35,876 nt of DNA from an uncultured Cyclobacteriaceae bacterium (GTDB lineage: Bacteria; Bacteroidota; Bacteroidia; Cytophagales; Cyclobacteriaceae): positions 1 to 35,876 of the forward strand of contig CALGOB010000163.1 in NCBI GenBank assembly GCA_937958005.1. Reading direction: 5' to 3'. The notes beneath the pieces are model-generated. The model was given only the letters and a program-made list of their open reading frames with translations. It did no database searches and was not told the origin of the DNA. Each line of letters starts with the position of its first letter. Position 1 is the stretch's first letter. This document shows, one piece after another, positions 24,823-33,100 of the stretch. Made by a program: the position numbers and the translations under genes.

Positions 24823-25866
24823 ATGCCTTTAGATAATGTATTGGTCACCAATGACCTTCCATCAGTTTTAGAAAAATATTTGACTGACCACCACTATAAT
24901 AAAATAGCAGTTATTGTAGATGAGAATACAGAAAAACACTGTTTACCGTTGGTCGTAGATGCTATAGGGGATCATTGGCTATTCCCTATAAAAAGTGGGG
25001 AACTAAATAAAACACTCGCTACCTGTGAGGCATTATGGGAAGCACTGACCGAAATGTCTTTTGGCCGAAAGGATTTAGTGATCAATTTAGGAGGTGGCGT
25101 AATTGGGGATATGGGTGGTTTTGTTGCCTCTACTTATAAAAGAGGGATAGACTTTATTAATCTGCCTACTACTTTGCTATCACAAGTAGATGCAAGTATT
25201 GGTGGTAAGTTAGGTATAGATTTCAATGGTTTTAAAAATCATATTGGCATTTTTAAAGATCCCAAAAAAGTGTTTGTTTATCCTAAGTTTATAGAGACCC
25301 TTTCTCGGCGAGAGCTTTACTCTGGATTTGCTGAAGTAATTAAACATGGGCTGATTAAAGATGGTCAGTACTGGGATTCATTAGCTTATCAAAGTTTTGA
25401 AGAGTACGACTGGGAAAAAATCATTGCTCAATCTATTGGCATAAAAAGTGAAGTGGTAGAGAATGATCCTTATGAAGGAGGAGAAAGAAAGATCCTAAAT
25501 TTTGGGCATACACTAGGGCATGCTGTAGAAACCTTTTTTCTAGAAACGGACAAAAAGTTATTACATGGAGAAGCTATAGTAGTAGGTATGATCTGTGAAG
25601 CTTTTTTAAGTCAAAAGTTCTCTAGTTTAAAAACACAAGAACTTCATAAGATCACTTCTTTTCTGAAAGAAAAATATACCCCGAAACCGATAGATACAAA
25701 ACACTTTGAGGAAATCATTTCGTTGACTTCACAAGACAAGAAAAATCAATCTGGGAATGTAAACTATAGTTTACTCAAATCAATCGGTTCATGTGGCTTT
25801 AACTATGTAGTTCCCCGTCAACTCGTGATTGATAGCTTATTCTACTTTAACCAAGCAGTTAAATAA
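24823..25866 (+). CDS. aroB: 3-dehydroquinate synthase
   Basis: Second step of the shikimate pathway, converting DAHP to 3-dehydroquinate in the cytoplasm using NAD and a divalent metal. Key segments are the NAD-binding INLGGGVIGDMGGFVAS, the active-site NLPTTLLSQVDASIGGK, GFAEVIKHGLI (metal-ligand Glu and active-site Lys/His), and NFGHTLGHAVE (metal His) with the later LLHGEAI His. At 347 residues it is full length. It precedes aroA by about 260 bp, and a small minus-strand gene fits between them, overlapping the aroB end by 8 bp. The two aro genes are likely cotranscribed or at least coregulated, although the gap is long for an operon. Confidence 0.95.
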   Translation: MPLDNVLVTNDLPSVLEKYLTDHHYNKIAVIVDENTEKHCLPLVVDAIGDHWLFPIKSGELNKTLATCEALWEALTEMSFGRKDLVINLGGGVIGDMGGFVASTYKRGIDFINLPTTLLSQVDASIGGKLGIDFNGFKNHIGIFKDPKKVFVYPKFIETLSRRELYSGFAEVIKHGLIKDGQYWDSLAYQSFEEYDWEKIIAQSIGIKSEVVENDPYEGGERKILNFGHTLGHAVETFFLETDKKLLHGEAIVVGMICEAFLSQKFSSLKTQELHKITSFLKEKYTPKPIDTKHFEEIISLTSQDKKNQSGNVNYSLLKSIGSCGFNYVVPRQLVIDSLFYFNQAVK

Positions 25867-26029
25867 ACCAGTCGGAGTTATCATCATTGAATTCTATGAT
25901 TGGTTTGGTACGTTTGTTTTTAGTCAACTTCATCTTATTTTTGATTAGGTTTTTGGGCACATTATTAAAAAATGCAAAAAAGCTAAGTACAAATGTTGCA
26001 AGAATAGAAGTTATCACCGTATTTTTCAT
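25859..26029 (-). CDS. Possible small membrane-anchored protein, 56 aa
   Basis: The minus-strand frame from the ATG at 26029 encodes a hydrophobic N-terminal segment (TVITSILATFVLSFFAFF). A lysine-rich middle (KNLIKNKMKLTKNKR) and an acidic C-terminus (IIEFNDDNSDWFI) follow. The layout (membrane segment, basic stretch facing the cytoplasm, acidic tail) looks like a real small protein. The opposite-strand frame at 25887-26072 looks like its shadow, with hydrophobic runs mirrored from this one. It overlaps the 3' end of aroB by 8 bp in convergent orientation. I recognise no family. Confidence rests on composition and on how well it fills the aroB-aroA gap. Confidence 0.45.
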   Translation of the reverse strand: MKNTVITSILATFVLSFFAFFNNVPKNLIKNKMKLTKNKRTKPIIEFNDDNSDWFI

Positions 26030-26127
26030 AATTTTAAATTTTTATCGGTTTAAGGTTATATATATGACTTAATAACCGTGCCAAAGGTTGTAATGAAACA
26101 CCTATTTTTTAAAAAAAATTCAGACTA

Positions 26128-27351
26128 GTGGATATTAAGCTCAAACCAAATAACAGGACATTCCAAAGTGAGATCACTCTAAATGCCTCTAAAAGTGAAA
26201 GTAATCGTGTTTTAGTGATGAATGCCCTAGGGGGTGGAAATTCTATCATCCGTAATTTGGCCAATGCCAGGGATACAGTGACCATGCAAAGGCTTTTATC
26301 TCAAAAAGACTCTTCGGTTTGGGATGTATTAGATGCAGGTACTACGATGAGATTTCTAACGGCTTATAATGCTGTTTCTGATCTCCCCAGAGAACTCACA
26401 GGGACTGATAGAATGCAAAATAGGCCCATCAAAGTATTAGGGGACGCACTGGTGCATTTAGGCGCTGGAGTCTCTTACAAAAGCAAAGAAGGATATCCAC
26501 CAATACTAATTTCTCCATTAAAAAACCAGTTGGCATCAGAACTTACGGTTCCCGGTAATATCAGTAGTCAATATATTTCTGCATTACTCATGATAGCCCC
26601 ATGTTTAGCAAAAGGACTCGCTATTCATATAGAGGGAGAAATCTATAGCAGACCTTATATAGAAATGACTCTTTCTCTGATGAGACACTTTGGAGTGGAA
26701 CACACCTGGGATGGGCAGATTATCAATGTACCTGCTCAAAAATACATCAACAATGAATATACGGTAGAATCTGATTGGTCAGGTGCCAGTTATTGGTATA
26801 GCTTAGCTGCCTTATCCGATGATTGTAATATATATCTGAAAGGACTTAGACAAAATTCTAATCAAGGGGATCAAGCTATTGTGGATATCATGGAAAACTT
26901 TGGCGTAATCTCTCAATACGACGAAGGTGGTGTAAGGCTTTCAAAATTAGGAAAAGTAACAAACTCTGTGAAAATAGATTTTAAAAGCTGCCCTGATTTA
27001 GCTCAAACTGTCATTGCTTGTGCTGCAGCAAAAGGGATCAATATAAAAATGACTGGGCTTGAAAGTCTTAAAATTAAAGAGACGGATCGGATCGTTGCTA
27101 TGCAAAATGAAACAGCCAAACTGGGTGGGAAACTAACGGAACATGATGAGCATAACTGGTCTTTTGAGAGTAACCCTACTGAAAATAAAGAAGAGGTCAT
27201 TATAGAAACTTATGAAGATCACCGGATGGCCATGGCTTTTGCTCCCTTAAGTTTACAATATGATTTACTGATCAAAGAACGGGAAGTAGTCAATAAATCT
27301 TACCCTGACTTCTGGCGAGATATGGCTAGTGTAGGGTTAAAAGAGAGTTGA
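26128..27351 (+). CDS. aroA: 3-phosphoshikimate 1-carboxyvinyltransferase (EPSP synthase)
   Basis: Transfers enolpyruvyl from PEP to shikimate-3-phosphate, the sixth step of chorismate synthesis. Start is GTG at 26128 (MDIKLKPNN). Active-site segments are NASKSESNRVLV (Lys22, Ser23, Arg27), DAGTTMRFLTAY, RPIKVLGDAL, SSQYISALLM, and YEDHRMAMAFAPL, followed by KSYPDFW. In the PEP-binding loop the common LGNAGT form is replaced by LDAGTT, as in many non-proteobacterial enzymes. At 407 residues it is slightly shorter than the usual 425-440 but has both globular domains. It works with AroB encoded just upstream. Confidence 0.93.
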   Translation: MDIKLKPNNRTFQSEITLNASKSESNRVLVMNALGGGNSIIRNLANARDTVTMQRLLSQKDSSVWDVLDAGTTMRFLTAYNAVSDLPRELTGTDRMQNRPIKVLGDALVHLGAGVSYKSKEGYPPILISPLKNQLASELTVPGNISSQYISALLMIAPCLAKGLAIHIEGEIYSRPYIEMTLSLMRHFGVEHTWDGQIINVPAQKYINNEYTVESDWSGASYWYSLAALSDDCNIYLKGLRQNSNQGDQAIVDIMENFGVISQYDEGGVRLSKLGKVTNSVKIDFKSCPDLAQTVIACAAAKGINIKMTGLESLKIKETDRIVAMQNETAKLGGKLTEHDEHNWSFESNPTENKEEVIIETYEDHRMAMAFAPLSLQYDLLIKEREVVNKSYPDFWRDMASVGLKES

Positions 27352-27786
27352 TTTATGTAAAGGGATCGTATTTAGGCAATGCGTTAATATTTCTGCCAAT
27401 GTTTTGATCGGATACAGTGTTACTGGAGTAAAAACCGTCGCAATGAACAACTTAGAAAAGTTGACTATCTCTCTAAAAGAAAATGAACCTGAGTTTGGGC
27501 TATGCTTTTAATTGAAATAAACACAAAACATCATTTAAGATAAGCAAACATACTTTTATGATCAAGTTGCTGAGACACAGCCCTTCTTACTATTTAAAGT
27601 CAGGTTCCTGAAAAATCCCTGGCCTTTAGGGTCATCTATCATGTAAATCATTGCTTTATCATCTATTGATTCTTATCAAGGCATGTATCACACAACCTAA
27701 AATGATGAGCCATTTCCTGATTTTGTATTAATATCAAATGTAGAACTAACATAGCGTGGGTAAGTTAATATCCGTTACGAGACTGG
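27352..27786. other. Gap with decayed coding-like fragments
   Basis: On the plus strand a frame open from 27347 to a stop at 27509-27511 ends MNNLEKLTISLKENEPEFG. On the minus strand, a frame ending at 27663-27665 (QEMAHHFRLCDTCLDKNQ) and another ending at 27562-27564 (MIDDPKGQGFFRNLTLNSKK) could be joined by a frameshift. None has a convincing start plus full length, and I recognise no family. They may be relics of small lost genes. Confidence 0.3.
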
Positions 27787-29142
27787 TTATTTTTTTCTAA
27801 ATATCAACTCTGCTCTTCTATCCCACCTAAGCTCATCTACCTCACCATCTGCCAATGTTTGGGTTTCCCCAACAGCTTTTATTGCAAGTCTACTAGCATC
27901 TACTTGGTAAAAAACAAGGTACTTCTTGACCTCCTCTGCTCTTTTTTCAGAAAGAATCGCATTGAAACCTACATTTCCCGTTTCATCAGTATGGCCTACT
28001 ATATCTAGTATCAGGTCTTCCCTTTCGTTCAATACTTCAATTACTTTTTGAAGTTTTTTTCTTGATTCAGTTGACAATTCTGCACTTGCCGTGTTAAAAT
28101 AAATGACCTCATAGCTTGGTAATAGATCACTGTCATCTTCTTTTACATTGACTCCTTTAAGCCCACTGTTACTAACTAGTCCGTTTAGATCTTTTTTCAA
28201 TTGTATAGAAATTTTTTCTATGTTCTCTTTTGTTACAGTGGCAATAGGTACTTCTTCTTTCTTTATTTGAATTTTTGCTTGGAATATCTCATTAAGCTCA
28301 CTCCCCCTGTTACTACTGAAATATGCTGTTTCATTGTTATGAATAACAAAGTAAGCATCAAAGTAAGGTGAATTGATGGCTGTTCCTAAGTTCTGTGGTA
28401 TTGACCAATTATCCCAACTATCATCTAACCGTGTACTGTAGAATATATCAGCATCCCCTTGTCCACCAAATCCTGTACTGGAAAAATATAGTGTCTTTTT
28501 ATCCGCTGATAAGAAAGGAGAGATTTCAAAACCTGAAGAGTTAATTACATTACCTAAGTGCTTAGGATTTTGCCATTTACCATTACTTTTTGTGCTAATG
28601 TATAAATCTTCCTTCCCAAGTGTTTTATCACCCTCCATGCTTATTACTATTGCTTCTTCGTCAGGAGTTACATAAAATCCGTATAAATTTTCTGGAACCG
28701 TCACCATTACAGGTATTTCGGTCAATCTACCCCATTTTTTCTTACTTTTAACTCTATCAACAGATACTAAGCCTAAGGTTCTTCTAGAATAAGCAGTGTA
28801 ATTATTGATCAAAAATAACTTATTCCCGTTTTCACTGATCCCTACTACCGCATTATCATCACTATTATTCAACCCTGCAAGGTTCACTGGGTCACTCCAT
28901 AGATCATTTATTCTTTTAGCATACCAAATATCTTGCCCAGCTAATTGACCACCTATATTCTCTTCTGAATAAGTCCTAGTAAAAAAGAGTATATTGCCAT
29001 CTGCGGATATGATAGGATTAAACTCTCCAGATTCAGTATTAATGGCATCTCCTAATCTTTCTACCTCATAGAAAGTAAGTTCTTGAGAATAAATTACAGT
29101 AGATAACGTAATTCCTAAAGCTATCAAAATTATTTTAAACAT
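27787..29142 (-). CDS. OmpA-family protein with PD40 repeats
   Basis: A 451-residue envelope protein. A signal peptide (residues about 1-19) is followed by WD40-like PD40 repeats to about 290, including FNPIISADGNILFFTRTY, EISPFLSADKKTLYFSSTGF and NNETAYFSSNRGS. The C-terminal OmpA domain (about 345-451) contains IYFNTASAELSTESRKKLQK, the peptidoglycan-binding segment IVGHTDETGN with SEKRAEEVKKYL, and WDRRAELIFRK. This layout resembles the PorE/SprE-region and other OmpA proteins linked to type IX secretion, where the OmpA domain anchors to peptidoglycan. It is the third gene of the operon, 11 bp after the PorP/SprF gene. It probably couples or stabilises the outer-membrane assembly for the adhesin (inference). 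Confidence 0.88.
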   Translation of the reverse strand: MFKIILIALGITLSTVIYSQELTFYEVERLGDAINTESGEFNPIISADGNILFFTRTYSEENIGGQLAGQDIWYAKRINDLWSDPVNLAGLNNSDDNAVVGISENGNKLFLINNYTAYSRRTLGLVSVDRVKSKKKWGRLTEIPVMVTVPENLYGFYVTPDEEAIVISMEGDKTLGKEDLYISTKSNGKWQNPKHLGNVINSSGFEISPFLSADKKTLYFSSTGFGGQGDADIFYSTRLDDSWDNWSIPQNLGTAINSPYFDAYFVIHNNETAYFSSNRGSELNEIFQAKIQIKKEEVPIATVTKENIEKISIQLKKDLNGLVSNSGLKGVNVKEDDSDLLPSYEVIYFNTASAELSTESRKKLQKVIEVLNEREDLILDIVGHTDETGNVGFNAILSEKRAEEVKKYLVFYQVDASRLAIKAVGETQTLADGEVDELRWDRRAELIFRKK

Positions 29143-29153
29143 AATAGATTATT

Positions 29154-30158
29154 TTACCAGAAAGATGTGTATTTGGAATTATTAAATAATCTAATTCCAA
29201 TGATTACTTCATGGCTACCACTGTTGAAGTTATTGAAGTCTGTATTCTTAAAATCGAACGAATAACCAAAATTAAAAGTATCATTTAATTCCATACCAAA
29301 ATTAGCTACATAGGTTTCATCATTCCTAAACGAAAGTCCTACTGAAATTCTCTTTTGATACCTAATTCTTCCACCTACTTCAAAAAACAACGGTTGACTT
29401 CCCCCTATTCTAAAAAATGTATTGGGGATAAGCTCCCATTTGTAACTTAAGAAAAACCGATAACCTGCTAGGATATGATGCCTTATATTAGCACCCTCAT
29501 TATTTACATCGTCGTTTCCGCTAATCAGCTTTCTTGATAGTTGGTGTGTACTGTACCCAAAATAGTACGACTCCGAGTACAAACCAAGTCCTGCACTGAT
29601 ACTCGAAAATATATTAGCTCCTCCATTATTTATCAAAGCATTAAAAGTTGGATCATTGATTTCATCCTCAAGCGTTATTCTTGCAAAATCAATTCTTGCA
29701 CTAGAAATACCAAAAGAAGTACCTAAACTTAAGAACGTTCCTTCTTTAATAGGTACATGTACTGAAAAACTCCCGATGTAGTCATTTTCTACAAATGGTC
29801 CTTGATTATCAACCAAAACATAACCACCTACTCCTAGTTTGACCCTACCGGTTTCTGTCTTTCCTCCTTTATAAAAATGTGGGTTTTTACTGGCCCTCAA
29901 TGAGTTTTGACTGGCAGGCCTAAAATTAGTATTGATAGGACTATAAACACTCAAAAATCCTGTAGCTGGGGATTCAGCAAATCCAGCCCATTGTTTTCTA
30001 AACCCAGTCCTAATGTCCAAGAAATCATTTGCCCCAGCAAAAGAAGGGTTAAAGACTGGTAAAGTCTGAAAATACTGACCCAATATTGCATTTCCCTGTC
30101 CAATAACCTGAAAACTGGTAAGGAGTAATATGCCAATTATTATTAAATTCTTTTTCAT
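29154..30158 (-). CDS. PorP/SprF family type IX secretion membrane protein
   Basis: A 334-residue outer-membrane protein with a signal peptide (about 1-20, ending VIGQ). The N-terminal family signature is QYFQTLPVFNPSFAGAND followed by RKQWAGF. The remainder is beta-rich, with repeated aromatic strands such as SSARIDFARITL, GLGLYSESYYFGYSTHQLS and YRFFLSYKWELIPNTFFRIG. In Flavobacterium johnsoniae, SprF is required for export of the adhesin SprB by the type IX system, and many genomes pair one such protein with each large adhesin. The position here, 23 bp after a giant adhesin gene and 11 bp before an OmpA protein, fits that model and suggests it serves that cargo. Confidence 0.93.
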   Translation of the reverse strand: MKKNLIIIGILLLTSFQVIGQGNAILGQYFQTLPVFNPSFAGANDFLDIRTGFRKQWAGFAESPATGFLSVYSPINTNFRPASQNSLRASKNPHFYKGGKTETGRVKLGVGGYVLVDNQGPFVENDYIGSFSVHVPIKEGTFLSLGTSFGISSARIDFARITLEDEINDPTFNALINNGGANIFSSISAGLGLYSESYYFGYSTHQLSRKLISGNDDVNNEGANIRHHILAGYRFFLSYKWELIPNTFFRIGGSQPLFFEVGGRIRYQKRISVGLSFRNDETYVANFGMELNDTFNFGYSFDFKNTDFNNFNSGSHEVIIGIRLFNNSKYTSFW

Positions 30159-30181
30159 TTCAATTATGTGTTATTAGTTTT

Positions 30182-33100
30182 TTATTTGAGGATGAAAACA
30201 TAGCCTCTTAACTTTTCTCCATCATTGATATCAATGACATAATAATAAGTATCTACCGGTAATTTCTTCCCCCTGAATGTTCCATCCCATGGTTCTTCAT
30301 AACCAATGGATTCAAAAACCTGTTTTCCTTCTCTATTGAATATTCCTACTCTCACATTTGGTAGTGACTCCAGTTGTTTTATAGTCCAAGTGTCATTTAT
30401 ACCATCTCCATTAGGTGAAAAAGCCGTATTGATCCTGAATTGATCAGTTAATGACCCTTCAATCCTGATTTCAAAAATCTCTTCTATGAATTCTCCAGCT
30501 AAATCGGTACTTCTTACTCTAATAGAGTTTATTTCCTTTCCAAGACCTGTATTTTCTTCATTTACGATCAACCTATCATCTTCTATCGCAAACAGTTCGT
30601 TGTCCTCACTACCTTCTCCAAGAACTAATTGGTAAGTATGCTCATCGCCTAAATCAATATCAACAGAAGTGAAAAAGCCTATTGCTTCATTAGCTGGATT
30701 TGAAAGGTTTAAGAGCTGATTAGACAATGAAATATCCTCTGGAGTATCATTAACCGGATTTACAATTACACGGACTCTCTCAGTAACCAAAATATCATTG
30801 TCAAATACATTGATATTTATGAATACCTCTCCAAATTGATTAGGTAAAGGCCTTATAGTGACTATCTTATTGGTCCCATTTTTAACAAGATTAACCCCTT
30901 CTGGCGAAATGACATCTGTATTGTTCAATGCAAGTTCAATGTCGATGTCATCAGGTGCAGAATCTGGATCGATAATGTTAAAGTCTAAAATCCCTTCTGT
31001 GTCTTCATCAATCTCCAGATTAGTAAGGCCATCAAATAAAGGAGCATCATTACCGTCTATAACATTGATTTCAATACTTTCAGGTATACTTTGATTGATA
31101 CCATCGCTTACTGTTATCGTTAATGAATATGCGGAAACGCTTTCAAAATCAATTGTAACATTTTCATTGATGCTCAATTCTCCTGTATTGGTATTAATAT
31201 CAAAAATCCCTTCTTCATTCCCACTGACTATGACCCAATCAGCAAAAGTAGTGGGTGATACATCTGGGTCATTTGCCTCTACTGATCCAAAAGTTGCTTG
31301 ACGTTCTTTCCCCTCCGCTAGTGCAAACACCTGATTAGGTAAAATAATCGGTCGTTCATCATTAAGGTCATTCAGGTTAATCGTTATTTGTCCCTCCCCC
31401 ATCACTGCTTCACTTTCATCTATGGTAACTGTGAGCAAGAAAGTATTACTCCCTATTTCGAAATCTAAATCTCCTTGATCAGTTACAATTATTTCTCCTG
31501 AATTACTATCGATTGAAAATGGCATTATGCCATTTAAATTAATGTCTGAATTACCTGCTACTATATTCCAATTTAAAGACAATCCTTCCCTTACGTCAGA
31601 GATATCAACAGTCCCGACAAAAGTTCCATTTGCACTATTTTCGTCAATTACAAATGTTTGTTCAGTTTGAATTTCAATCCTTTCTTCATCATTCAGAATC
31701 AATAAGTCGCCTGAATCATTAATATCAATTGGTAATGTGGTAGCAGATAAATTTGATAAGTGAATAACCAAGTTTTCATCTGCTTCCAGTATTGCATCAT
31801 CTATCGGTAATACCGTAAAGGTCTGGGTCTCTCCTGCTGTTCCCGTGAAGGTCAATGTCTGGTTTGTTAGCTGTACGTAGTCATTATCTGCCAAGGTCGC
31901 TGTACCGTCCACCGTGGAAACATCTACTGTAAATCCTCCTTGGACTGCATTGTCCAATACTGCAGTTACTGTGATAGCGCCACCACTTTCTGCCCCACTT
32001 ACATCTGATATGGTTACTGCTGCTGTATCGTCATTTGTTATCGTTATGCTACCAGCTACATTTGTTGTAATTAGATTCGCATCAATTACGCTATTATTTA
32101 ATAGTAGGCTAGAAATATTGACAACTATATTTTCATCAGATTCTATTATTTCATCTGCTATTATTGGTATATCGAAAGTAACTGTTTCACCATTATTCCC
32201 AGTAAAAACCAATGTTTGATTTAACACTGGCAGATAATCATTGTTATCTACTCTAGCTGCACCATCAGCGGTGGATACATCTACACTTAAACCTCCTTGA
32301 ACCCCATTGCTTAAAACTACACTTACTGTGACATTTCCACTATCTTCAAGGCCACTAATATCAGTTACTGTCACAGTAGCTTGATCATCATTTAAAATAG
32401 TAATGATTGCATTGTCACTGATATCTAAAGATAAACCGGAAATAGATAGATCAGATAAATTTACTGTTAGTGTCTCATTAGTTTCTACAATTTCATCTGC
32501 GACTGGGATAATATTAAATGTCTGTTCTTCGCCAGCATTTCCTGCAAAATTTAACGTCTGATTTGAAATAGCGTTATAATCACTTCCAGAGGTAGCTGTT
32601 CCGTCTACGCTTGATACATTTACTGAAAAGCCACCTTGTACTGCCCTATTTAAGGTGGCTGTTACAGTAATTCCACCATTATCTTCATTCCTCTCTACAT
32701 CATTGATCACAATACTTGCATTGTCATTATCAATGATGGTATAGGTATGAGTACTGTTGTTCCCAATAATTGAATTCGTTGTTGTATTACTCACAATGGT
32801 AACTACAATGGTTTCATTCCTTTCTACAATCTCGTCGTCTAGGATGTCGATTATCCTGATTGTACTATTTAAATCGCCAGGGTTAATCGCAATTGTGCCA
32901 TTTATCAAATTAAAATCTGTGCTCTGAGAAGCAGTACCAGTAACAGAGTAACCAACTATAACAGTCTGTGAACTTACTGCTGATAATGAGACATTAAGAT
33001 CTGCTGAGGGGATAGACTCCAGGCCATTAGATGTAGCAAGATCAAACTGAATTGTAGGCTGAGCTGTCGTAAAATTAAAATTCCCATCAGCACTATCTAT

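Noticed and set aside
25887-26072. 61-codon hydrophobic plus-strand frame
   Set aside because: Its hydrophobic runs mirror the minus-strand frame at 25859-26029, which has a more protein-like layout.
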